Of a DNA stretch of 6,521 nucleotides, positions 1-6,521 are shown one piece after another. Source of the stretch: Dehalococcoidales bacterium (GTDB lineage: Bacteria; Chloroflexota; Dehalococcoidia; Dehalococcoidales; UBA2162); the NCBI GenBank assembly GCA_030648675.1, contig JAUSGV010000062.1, forward strand, positions 1 through 6,521, given 5' to 3'. Position 1 is the stretch's first letter; each line of letters opens with the position of its first letter. The position numbers and the translations under genes are program-made. Below the pieces are notes generated by a model. It was not told where the DNA came from, made no database searches, and saw only the letters and a list, made by a program, of their open reading frames with translations.

Positions 1-108
1 CACGCCAAGCTATACCTTCTCCACCGGACTGACCCGAACAACCCCTGCGTTGGTTTTGTGGGCAGCAGTAACCTGACGTTCGCCGGTCTGTCAGCTCAAG
101 GTGAATTA
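1..108 (+). other. C-terminal half of a PLD (HKD-type) nuclease domain
   Basis: The first 36 codons encode HAKLYLL, then GSSNLTFAGLS, then GELN. This matches the H-x-K ... G-S-x-N ... E arrangement of phospholipase D-superfamily nucleases, in which the His attacks DNA phosphate and Lys and Asn position it. The usual Asp five residues after the Lys is absent: that position is His8, and the nearest Asp is residue 11. Such loss is common in restriction-type PLD domains. The rest of the domain lies off the left edge, so one or two HKD motifs cannot be decided. Confidence 0.8.
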
Positions 109-2976
109 AATGTTGACGTTCTTGACCAGGACGCGTGTATCAAGCTCTCCAAATGGTTTAATGACCGATGGAATGATAAATGGTGTCTCGACATTTCAGC
201 GGAATTGGCTGACATTATCGACAAAAGTTGGGCCAGGGAAAAACAGCCACCACCGTATCACGTCTACCTGAAGATGGCTTACCATCTCTCTCAGGAAGCG
301 CGTGCCGGATTGTCTGAATTTCACATTCCAGCTGACTTCGGCAACAAGTTGTTTGAATTTCAGACTGCCGCGGTAAAGATTGCCGCTCATCATCTGAACA
401 AACGTGGTGGCGTGCTTATTGGAGACGTAGTCGGGTTGGGTAAGACTCTGGTAGCTACCGCGCTTGCCCGAATCTTCCAAGACGACCAATCCTTAGAGAC
501 ACTGATTATTTGCCCCAAAAATCTTGTGAAAATGTGGCAAGACTACGTCGAAAGGTATCGTCTTATTGGAAAGGTGCTTTCATTGAGCCAGGTAATTCAG
601 GAACTTCCTAATCTCAAACGATACCGGGTTGTCATTATTGACGAGAGCCATAACCTGCGTAACCAAGAAGGCAGACGTTATCGGGCTATCATGGAATACG
701 TTCAGGAGAATGAGAGCAAGTGTGTCCTCCTTTCGGCAACGCCATACAACAAGACGTATCTCGATCTTTCGGCACAACTACGTCTGTTTGTTCCGGAAGA
801 TAAAGATATCGGCATACGCCCGGAAATGGCAATAAAGGCAATAACTGAGACAGAGTTCATGAAACATCAATGTCCCCTTCGGTCTCTCGCGGCCTTTGAG
901 CATAGCGACTTTGCTGATGACTGGCGGGATCTGATGAGACTTTATCTCGTACGGCGCACCAGGAGTTTCATTCAAGATAATTATGCTGTAAAAGACCCGG
1001 TAACTGGCAGAAAGTATCTTATTTACGAGGATGGCACTAGGTCTTACTTCCCCATCCGCGTCCCAAAGACGGCAAAGTTCAAAATACAGGACAATTCCCC
1101 GGACGACCAGTATGCGCGTCTCTACCAGGACAAGGTGGTAGATGCAGTAAATGCTCTCAATTTGCCGCGCTACGGCCTTGCCGCCTACACTCAAGCCCAC
1201 CCCAAACTGCCTCCTACGGATTCGGAGAATAAGATATTGGAAGACCTTTCCCGCGGTGGCAAACGGCTAATGGGCTTCTGTCGAGTTAACTTGTTCAAGC
1301 GCCTCGAAAGCGGTGGCACTGCTTTCATTCTGTCCATCCGTCGGCATATTCTGCGTAATTATGTGGTCCTTCATGCTATTGAGAACGATTTAAATGTTCC
1401 TTTGGGTACACAGGCAGCCGAAATGCTTGACACCCGAATATCCGATGAGGATGCGGATCCGGCTACGGCGAACATGTTTGAGGATGATGGTGGTAAGGGC
1501 ACGACAGATCCGGAGGCCAAACTTAACCATATTTCCACTGAGCAGGAATTCAGGGTGCAGGCAGAAAGGACCTACCAATATTATGCCGGTCCCGGCAAGA
1601 ACCACTTCAAGTGGTTGCGTCCCGCCCTCTTCAAAAAAGAGCTTGCTCTTCATCTTGATTCAGATGCGAAATCGCTAATCGAAATCCTCAATCTGTGCGG
1701 CAGATGGGATACGAAGAAAGATGCCAAACTAGACGCTCTCTTCAAGCTGATCAATAAGCAGCACCCCGATGAAAAAGTCCTTGTTTTCAGTCAATTCGCG
1801 GATACGGTAAATTATCTATCTGAGCAGCTTGAGAAGATGGGGGTGAAGGCCATTGTGGGAGTCACTGGAGATTCGGATGATCCCACCATTGACGCATGGC
1901 GATTCAGCCCGGAGAGTAATGAAAAGACAGCCGTTGTTTCACCAGATAAGGTAATCCGAGTTCTCATAGCTACAGACGTGCTTAGTGAAGGTCAGAACTT
2001 GCAAGATGCTCATGTCGTGGTTAATTATGACCTGCCTTGGGCCATCATTCGCTTGGTGCAACGAGCTGGCCGTGTCGATAGAATCGGGCAGAAGGCAGAG
2101 AAGATAATCTGCTACTCGTTCTTGCCCGCTGACGGTGTGGAGCGCATTATTCGGCTTCGCAGCCGTGTGCAACAGAGATTGAAGGAAAACGCAGAAGTGG
2201 TCGGTACTGACGAGGAATTCTTCGAAGATGATGCCAAAGGTCAGCCGATATTTGATCTTTATAATGAAAAGGCCGGTATACTCGACGGCGAAGCGGATAG
2301 CGAGGTAGACCTGGCTTCTTATGCATATCAGATATGGAAGAATGCCACAGACGCCGACCCATCATTAAATAAAACTATTTCCGATTTGCCCGATGTCGTT
2401 TACTCGACTCGGGAACACCTAGGTACGGCAAATCAGCCACAGGGTGTTCTGGTTTATGCACGCACTGGCGAGGGTAATGATTCACTGGCATGGGTAGATA
2501 AAGAAGGCAAGAGTGTGACACAGTCGCAACTGCGCATACTGGATGTTGCCCGATGTGAGCCGGAGACTCCAGCCATCCCACGCCATGAACTTCACCATGG
2601 TCTCGTTCAGACGGCGGTAAAACAGATAACAGCAGAAGAAAAATTGGTAGGGGGGCAGCTTGGGCGTCCGTCCGGGGCTCGGTTTCGCACTTACGAGCGC
2701 CTAAAGCGATATGCCATTGAGATCAAGGGCACGTTATTTGACCGTGAGGAGATAAGCAAAGCCATTGATGAGATTTACCGCTACCCGTTACGGCAGTCCG
2801 CCGTTGACACACTGAACCGGCAACTGAAGTCCGGTATCTCCGATGAAACACTGGCGGAGCTGGTCTGTGCTTTGCGGGCCGAAGACCGTTTGTGCGTGGT
2901 CAACGAAGAGGAGCCAGAAGCTGAGCCACGCATCATCTGCTCCATGGGATTGTTTTCACCATCAGAGGGTAAATAA
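1..2976 (+). CDS. PLD-nuclease/SNF2-type helicase fusion (5' end cut off by the window)
   Basis: Putative DNA translocase of a restriction-like defence system. The frame is open from base 1, giving 991 residues; numbering here starts at base 1. Residues 1-40 are the end of a phospholipase D-like domain: HAK (H1, K3), GSSN (21-24) and Glu35, as in NgoFVII/NucT-type nucleases. Helicase motifs follow in order: FEFQ (118-121), Walker A GDVVGLGKT (141-149), DESH (214-217), SAT (245-247), KVLVFSQF (592-599), ATDVLSEGQNL (657-667) and QRAGRVDRIGQ (687-697). This is an SF2, SNF2/RapA-like set with all core ATPase residues present. An insert of about 345 residues, with an acidic stretch near 480-507, separates the two RecA lobes. 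Residues from about 740 to 991 are unrecognised. A GTG at base 58 could be misread as the start, but it sits inside the PLD motif, so the real start lies upstream. The stop overlaps the methyltransferase start. The helicase call is firm; the exact system and substrate are inferred. DrmD of DISARM is an alternative name. Confidence 0.92.
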   Translation, partial: HAKLYLLHRTDPNNPCVGFVGSSNLTFAGLSAQGELNVDVLDQDACIKLSKWFNDRWNDKWCLDISAELADIIDKSWAREKQPPPYHVYLKMAYHLSQEARAGLSEFHIPADFGNKLFEFQTAAVKIAAHHLNKRGGVLIGDVVGLGKTLVATALARIFQDDQSLETLIICPKNLVKMWQDYVERYRLIGKVLSLSQVIQELPNLKRYRVVIIDESHNLRNQEGRRYRAIMEYVQENESKCVLLSATPYNKTYLDLSAQLRLFVPEDKDIGIRPEMAIKAITETEFMKHQCPLRSLAAFEHSDFADDWRDLMRLYLVRRTRSFIQDNYAVKDPVTGRKYLIYEDGTRSYFPIRVPKTAKFKIQDNSPDDQYARLYQDKVVDAVNALNLPRYGLAAYTQAHPKLPPTDSENKILEDLSRGGKRLMGFCRVNLFKRLESGGTAFILSIRRHILRNYVVLHAIENDLNVPLGTQAAEMLDTRISDEDADPATANMFEDDGGKGTTDPEAKLNHISTEQEFRVQAERTYQYYAGPGKNHFKWLRPALFKKELALHLDSDAKSLIEILNLCGRWDTKKDAKLDALFKLINKQHPDEKVLVFSQFADTVNYLSEQLEKMGVKAIVGVTGDSDDPTIDAWRFSPESNEKTAVVSPDKVIRVLIATDVLSEGQNLQDAHVVVNYDLPWAIIRLVQRAGRVDRIGQKAEKIICYSFLPADGVERIIRLRSRVQQRLKENAEVVGTDEEFFEDDAKGQPIFDLYNEKAGILDGEADSEVDLASYAYQIWKNATDADPSLNKTISDLPDVVYSTREHLGTANQPQGVLVYARTGEGNDSLAWVDKEGKSVTQSQLRILDVARCEPETPAIPRHELHHGLVQTAVKQITAEEKLVGGQLGRPSGARFRTYERLKRYAIEIKGTLFDREEISKAIDEIYRYPLRQSAVDTLNRQLKSGISDETLAELVCALRAEDRLCVVNEEEPEAEPRIICSMGLFSPSEGK
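2964..2969 (+). promoter_or_regulatory. Ribosome binding site of the methyltransferase gene
   Basis: AGAGGG lies six bases before the ATG at 2976, inside the last codons of the helicase gene. The stop and start codons share one base (TAATG, 2974-2978), so translation is probably coupled by termination and re-initiation. This site supports ATG 2976 as the true start. Confidence 0.7.
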
Positions 2977-5900
2977 TGCCAGATACCACTGCACTCATCC
3001 GTGAGAAGATAAGGACTTGTAACCTACCGGCACTTTTCATTGAAGAACTTGGTTGGAACCACCACCGCACCGCTCCGCTCATTGTGGAAAGCGAAGGGGA
3101 CAATTACACTCTCAACGCCATTGCCGAGAAGCACGGCATGGTGGCTTATGAATGTCAACCCGGTCCCAAAGGACAGATGCCGGACTATCCCACCCGAGGC
3201 AAAATAGAACGTCAAGTGGCCAAGAGCGCCCACGAGCATATTGTTGTTTTCGTCAACAAGGAGAGGACAATACAAACATGGCAGTGGGTCCGGCGCGAGA
3301 AAGGAAAGCCCACTGCACGGCGTGAGCATACCTATGTCTGTAACCAGCCTGGCGACTCACTGATACAAAAGCTTCATAACCTCGTGATCGGCCTCGAAGA
3401 AGAAGAAAATCTTACTATTGTTGATGTCACCGGCAAGGCTCGTCAGGCATTCGATGTCGACCGTGTGACCAAGCGTTTCTTTGAACACTTTGAAAAGGAA
3501 CATAAGGCTTTCCTCTCTTTCATCGAAGGTATCACCGCTGTGGCCGACCGCGAGTGGTATGCCTCGCTTATGTTGAACCGTCTCATGTTCATTTACTTCA
3601 TTCAGAAAAAGGGATTCCTCGATGGCGATATTCACTACCTACGGCACCGGTTAGAGAAGGTCCGCACATCACAGGGCAAAGGTAAATTCCATACTTTCTA
3701 CCGCCAGTTCCTCTTGAGGTTGTTTCACGAGGGCTTGGCCAGGCGTAAGGAAGACCGCACGGCGGAGCTCGACACTTTGCTGGGGAAAGTCCCTTACCTG
3801 AATGGCGGTCTCTTCGACACGCACCAACTGGAACGGGATAATCCCGATACCCATATTCCGGATGAGGCCTTCGAAAAGCTCTTTGATTTCTTTGACGAAT
3901 ACCAGTGGCACCTGGACGAACGGCCTAACCGGGACGATAAAGAGATTAATCCTGATGTGCTTGGCTACATATTTGAGAAGTACATCAACCAGAAGCAAAT
4001 GGGGGCTTATTACACCAAGGAGGACATCACTGAGTACATCAGCAAAAGCACGGTTGTGCCGTTTCTTTTCGATTCGGCGGAGAAGAAGTGCGCCGTTGCT
4101 TTTCAGCCTCATGCCGCCTTGTGGCGTCTGACGCGCGAAGCCCCCGACCGCTATTTATTTGACGCTATAAAAAAAGGCGTGGATATTCCCCTTCCTGCGG
4201 AAATCGCCGCCGGTTTCGCCGACGTGTCGAAGAGGGGCGGATGGAACCGCCCTGCGGACGATGAGTACGCTCTGCCCACCGAGACCTGGCGCGAGCATAT
4301 GGCGCGCCGCACCCGTTGTCTGGAGGTGCGCGCCAAGCTATCTGCCGGGGAAGTTCACTCCATCAACGATTTCATCACCTACAACCTCGACCTGCGCCAG
4401 TTCGCCCAGGACGTCATCGAAACATCCGAAGGACCCGAGTTATTGCGCGCTTTTTATCAGGGTATCGAAGAGATCTCCGTGCTCGACCCCACCTGTGGTT
4501 CCGGGGCTTTCCTTTTTGCCGCGTTGAATATCCTTGAGCCGCTCTACGAGGCCTGCCTTGACCGCATGGAGGTATTCGTAAGCGAGCTGGACCGCTCCGT
4601 CGAAAAGCATCATCCGGAGAAGTACTCTGACTTCCGCAAGGTTTTAGAACAGGCTAACGACCGCGCCAAGCACCCCAGCCGCAAGTATTTCGTCCTCAAG
4701 TCCATCGTTTTGAAAAATCTTTACGGCGTGGACATCATGGCGGAGGCCGTCGAAATCTGCAAGCTAAGGTTATTCCTCAAGCTCGTTGCTCAGGTTGAGC
4801 GCGTCGAGGATGTGGAGCCGCTGCCGGATATCGATTTCAATATCCGCGCTGGGAATACACTCGTGGGCTTTACCTCTCTGGATGCGTTAAAACGTTCCAT
4901 GACCATAACACCCGACGGTCGGTATCGTATGTTATCCACCGACGATGAAGCTGCCCTTAAGAGTATTGATGAAAATGCCGAACTGGCTGACAGGGCTTTC
5001 AGTCGGTTCCGCGAACAGCAGACGGAATACGGCATGCAGGCGAGCCATTATTCCGATGCCAAGGGCGATTTGCAGGCAAGATTGGCCGATCTGAGAACCG
5101 AACTTGACCGATACCTGGCGACCGAGTACGGCGTGGATTTGAGAAAACCGGCTGAGTTAGCCCGGTGGCGCACCAGCCACCAGCCGTTCCATTGGTTTGT
5201 GGAGTTTTACCGGATAATGAGGAATGGCGGGTTCGATGTAATTATCGGGAATCCGCCATACATTGAGTACTCGAAGGTAAGGGGTATTTATACTGTAAAG
5301 AATATTAAATGCCTTGAAGCAGGCAACCTGTATGCATACATCATCGAGCGATCTTTAGATATCGAACATCAAGCATCCCGAACAGGAATGATCATACAAC
5401 TCTCGGCATTCTGTACCCCACGAATGAAACCGTTCCAAGATATGTTTTTTGGTTTGATGGATATTGCGCACTTATCATTTTTTGATGATCGTCCCGGGAA
5501 ATTGTTTGATGGTCTGGAACACATTAGGGTAGCCATTACGGTTGGGAGGAAAGGAACTAATTCGCCTAGTATCGCTACGACACGATATATCAAATTTGCG
5601 ACGGAGGCCAGGCCAATTCTTTTTGAAAGTATTGCATACCAACTGAATAGCCAACCTCGGCATGGTAGCAGTGTCCTGAAAGTTTCCGTAGCTATTGAAA
5701 ATGATATTGTAAAAAAATTGTGGTCTGCCAAACATGTGTTGGCTGATTATCTGCAAGAAGACGAAAACGACAATTACGTTTATTATGGTTACGGTTTTGG
5801 GTATTGGGGGAAAATCCTAAATCACAAATCATTCTTTAAGGGACAAAAGGTAAAAGCCTCGACAGGTGATAAATATATCTTTTGTTCGAGAGAAATAAAT

Positions 5901-6290
5901 CGTGATGCGGTCACAGCCCTTATGAATTCGAGCTTGTTTTATTGGTTTTACGTAAACTACAGTGACGGGCACAATTTTACTAAGCATGTTATAGGATCAT
6001 TTCCATTCGAAACCCCACACTCCAAATTTACTACTGAGTTAACAAGTGTTTGCGGGCAACTCATGGACGACCTTCAAACTAATTCACAGCGCAAAACTGC
6101 CTACTATCAGGCAACCGGTAAAGTGGAATATGAAGAATTCTATCCTCGCCTTTCTAAATTGATCATCGATAAAATCGATAGCGTTCTCGCAAAACACTAT
6201 GGTTTTACTGCTGAAGAGTTAGACTTCATCATCAACTATGACGTCAAGTACCGTATGGGAGCTGACTCTGATGACGGGGATGAGGAGTAG
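2976..6290 (+). CDS. Eco57I/PglX-like N6-adenine DNA methyltransferase
   Basis: Transfers a methyl group from S-adenosylmethionine to adenine N6 in DNA; in this setting it probably marks host DNA for the neighbouring nuclease-helicase. The protein has 1104 residues. Residues 1-140 form an unassigned N-terminal domain containing FIEELGW and IERQVAKS. Residues 155-340 are a helical region typical of large Eco57I/PglX proteins (LNRLMFIYFIQKKGFL, VPYLNGGLF, INPDVLGYIFEKYI). GAYYTKEDI (343-351) precedes SAM motif I, DPTCGSG (504-510); GVDIMAEAV (584-592) and the AGNTLVGF region near 625-632 follow. The catalytic motif IV is NPPY (759-762), the N-P-P-Y form of adenine-N6 enzymes. Residues 763-1104 resemble a TaqI-like target-recognition region. 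No PD-(D/E)XK nuclease motif is evident, unlike type IIG enzymes such as Eco57I, so cleavage is likely supplied by the upstream gene. ATG 2976 has a good ribosome site and overlaps the previous stop. The sequence specificity cannot be read. Enzyme class is very sure; Hma- or DISARM-type membership is inferred. Confidence 0.93.
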   Translation: MPDTTALIREKIRTCNLPALFIEELGWNHHRTAPLIVESEGDNYTLNAIAEKHGMVAYECQPGPKGQMPDYPTRGKIERQVAKSAHEHIVVFVNKERTIQTWQWVRREKGKPTARREHTYVCNQPGDSLIQKLHNLVIGLEEEENLTIVDVTGKARQAFDVDRVTKRFFEHFEKEHKAFLSFIEGITAVADREWYASLMLNRLMFIYFIQKKGFLDGDIHYLRHRLEKVRTSQGKGKFHTFYRQFLLRLFHEGLARRKEDRTAELDTLLGKVPYLNGGLFDTHQLERDNPDTHIPDEAFEKLFDFFDEYQWHLDERPNRDDKEINPDVLGYIFEKYINQKQMGAYYTKEDITEYISKSTVVPFLFDSAEKKCAVAFQPHAALWRLTREAPDRYLFDAIKKGVDIPLPAEIAAGFADVSKRGGWNRPADDEYALPTETWREHMARRTRCLEVRAKLSAGEVHSINDFITYNLDLRQFAQDVIETSEGPELLRAFYQGIEEISVLDPTCGSGAFLFAALNILEPLYEACLDRMEVFVSELDRSVEKHHPEKYSDFRKVLEQANDRAKHPSRKYFVLKSIVLKNLYGVDIMAEAVEICKLRLFLKLVAQVERVEDVEPLPDIDFNIRAGNTLVGFTSLDALKRSMTITPDGRYRMLSTDDEAALKSIDENAELADRAFSRFREQQTEYGMQASHYSDAKGDLQARLADLRTELDRYLATEYGVDLRKPAELARWRTSHQPFHWFVEFYRIMRNGGFDVIIGNPPYIEYSKVRGIYTVKNIKCLEAGNLYAYIIERSLDIEHQASRTGMIIQLSAFCTPRMKPFQDMFFGLMDIAHLSFFDDRPGKLFDGLEHIRVAITVGRKGTNSPSIATTRYIKFATEARPILFESIAYQLNSQPRHGSSVLKVSVAIENDIVKKLWSAKHVLADYLQEDENDNYVYYGYGFGYWGKILNHKSFFKGQKVKASTGDKYIFCSREINRDAVTALMNSSLFYWFYVNYSDGHNFTKHVIGSFPFETPHSKFTTELTSVCGQLMDDLQTNSQRKTAYYQATGKVEYEEFYPRLSKLIIDKIDSVLAKHYGFTAEELDFIINYDVKYRMGADSDDGDEE
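5262..6290 (+). other. Target-recognition region of the methyltransferase, AT-rich
   Basis: This is the part of the methyltransferase gene after the NPPY motif (residues 763-1104). It contains the pattern FFKGQKVKAS ... REINRDAVTALMNSSLFYWFY ... HNFTKHVIGSFPF, which resembles the TaqI-like C-terminal specificity domain that reads the DNA site in this family. Hand counts of G+C in 60-base lines are 22/60 (5281-5340), 21/60 (5701-5760) and 20/60 (5821-5880), against 34/60 just before the catalytic motif (5161-5220). The change in composition at a domain border suggests replacement of the recognition module by recombination. Confidence 0.65.
6282..6287 (+). promoter_or_regulatory. Ribosome binding site of the AlbA_2 gene
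   Basis: GAGGAG lies nine bases before the GTG at 6297 and within the last codons of the methyltransferase gene (stop 6288-6290). It is the best Shine-Dalgarno match seen in the window. It decides for GTG 6297 as the start, since the frame has no ATG before the conserved domain. Confidence 0.7.
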
Positions 6291-6296
6291 ATTTCT

Positions 6297-6521
6297 GTGA
6301 TTGGAAATCCATTCGTACCAGAGACATTAAATGAGATTTTCCAGACCACTACTGATCGTCCAGATATCCTGAACCGACGTGAAAGCACAACGTTGGAGGT
6401 TAAAGAAAACTTCCACACAAATAACTTCCCTGATTATGGACGCACCCTCGCTGCCTTCAGTAACCGGTCAGGAGGGTATATACTATTCGGGGTCAGGAAC
6501 AAGCCTCATCTTCTAGTGGGC
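6297..6521 (+). CDS. AlbA_2 (Schlafen-type) domain protein, N-terminal part only
   Basis: The first 75 residues of a protein that continues past the right edge. Residues 29-37 read ESTTLEVKE and residues 51-66 read LAAFSNRSGGYILFGV, the two hallmark blocks of the AlbA_2 family (E-S-x-x-x-E-x-K, then a helix and the strand-turn with A-x-x-N-x-x-G-G ... G-V). Such bacterial proteins are often annotated as ATP-binding or RNA-binding proteins because many carry a GHKL-type ATPase domain further on; whether this one does is not visible. The gene begins six bases after the methyltransferase stop, behind a GAGGAG site, so it is surely in the same operon. Start is GTG; no in-frame ATG exists. By context it is the third component of the helicase-methylase system, either an ATPase partner, a regulator or an effector nuclease. 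The domain call is firm, the role is inferred. Confidence 0.82.
   Translation, partial: MIGNPFVPETLNEIFQTTTDRPDILNRRESTTLEVKENFHTNNFPDYGRTLAAFSNRSGGYILFGVRNKPHLLVG

Noticed and set aside
58..60. GTG as the start of the helicase gene
   Set aside because: The same frame is open to base 1 and encodes the HAK half of the PLD motif; the GTG encodes the Val just before GSSN. No convincing ribosome site precedes it.
4169..4175. Run of seven A (and a second at 5711-5717) as frameshift or phase-variation sites
   Set aside because: Both lie in frame in Lys codons of an intact gene, are short, and have no evident stimulatory structure or alternative product.
2976..6290. Stand-alone type IIG restriction-modification enzyme
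   Set aside because: The size and methylase motifs fit, but no PD-(D/E)XK motif is visible, and a separate nuclease-helicase is translationally coupled to it.
6291..6296. Terminator or promoter between the methylase and AlbA_2 genes
   Set aside because: Only six bases separate the genes, with no room for a hairpin or promoter; co-transcription is the simple reading.
196..6418. Many open frames of 60-147 codons on the minus strand and in the other plus frames
   Set aside because: All overlap the three strong genes, show no family motifs and have unlikely composition; they are shadows of the real reading frames.
1..6521. BREX operon (PglX-like methylase)
   Set aside because: The methylase resembles PglX, but no brxC, pglZ or brxL is present, and the PLD-SNF2 partner and AlbA_2 neighbour do not fit the known BREX types.

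Overview
The window holds three genes in a tight same-strand array: the 3' part of a PLD-nuclease/SNF2-type helicase, a complete Eco57I/PglX-like N6-adenine DNA methyltransferase, and the first 75 codons of an AlbA_2 (Schlafen-type) protein. Coding DNA fills almost every base. No RNA gene, CRISPR array, insertion sequence, terminator or long non-coding stretch was seen. The operon promoter and the first start codon must lie upstream of base 1, and the third gene runs off the right edge.

Layout. Bases 1-2976: an open frame that already runs at base 1. Its first residues are an HKD (phospholipase D-like) active-site half, followed by a full SF2/SNF2 helicase with Walker A, DESH, SAT and QRAGRVDRIGQ motifs, and a C-terminal region I do not recognise. 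Bases 2976-6290: an 1104-residue methyltransferase with DPTCGSG (SAM binding) and NPPY (catalytic) motifs and a large C-terminal target-recognition region. Its start codon overlaps the previous stop (TAATG). Bases 6297-6521: GTG-started gene with a GAGGAG ribosome site inside the end of the methyltransferase gene, encoding the AlbA_2 signature.

How the genes may work together (inference). The methyltransferase would mark host DNA, or recognise the site. It has no obvious nuclease of its own. The helicase protein would translocate on unmarked DNA and cut through its PLD domain. The AlbA_2 protein, a class usually fused to an ATPase domain, would act as an accessory effector or regulator. The helicase + methylase + AlbA_2/ATPase combination resembles, from memory, the Hma (helicase-methylase-ATPase) anti-phage type. 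DISARM class 1 (drmD-drmMI) is the nearest alternative. Assignment needs a profile search.

Organism. Bacterial-type Shine-Dalgarno sites, GTG and ATG starts and compact operon structure indicate a prokaryote, most likely a bacterium of about 50 % G+C (by eye). I cannot name a taxon. Composition is mosaic: hand counts give about 60-68 % G+C around 4081-4440 but 33-40 % over much of 5281-5940. This suggests the target-recognition part of the methyltransferase has a separate history. Defence islands are commonly mobile, so composition is a poor guide to the host.
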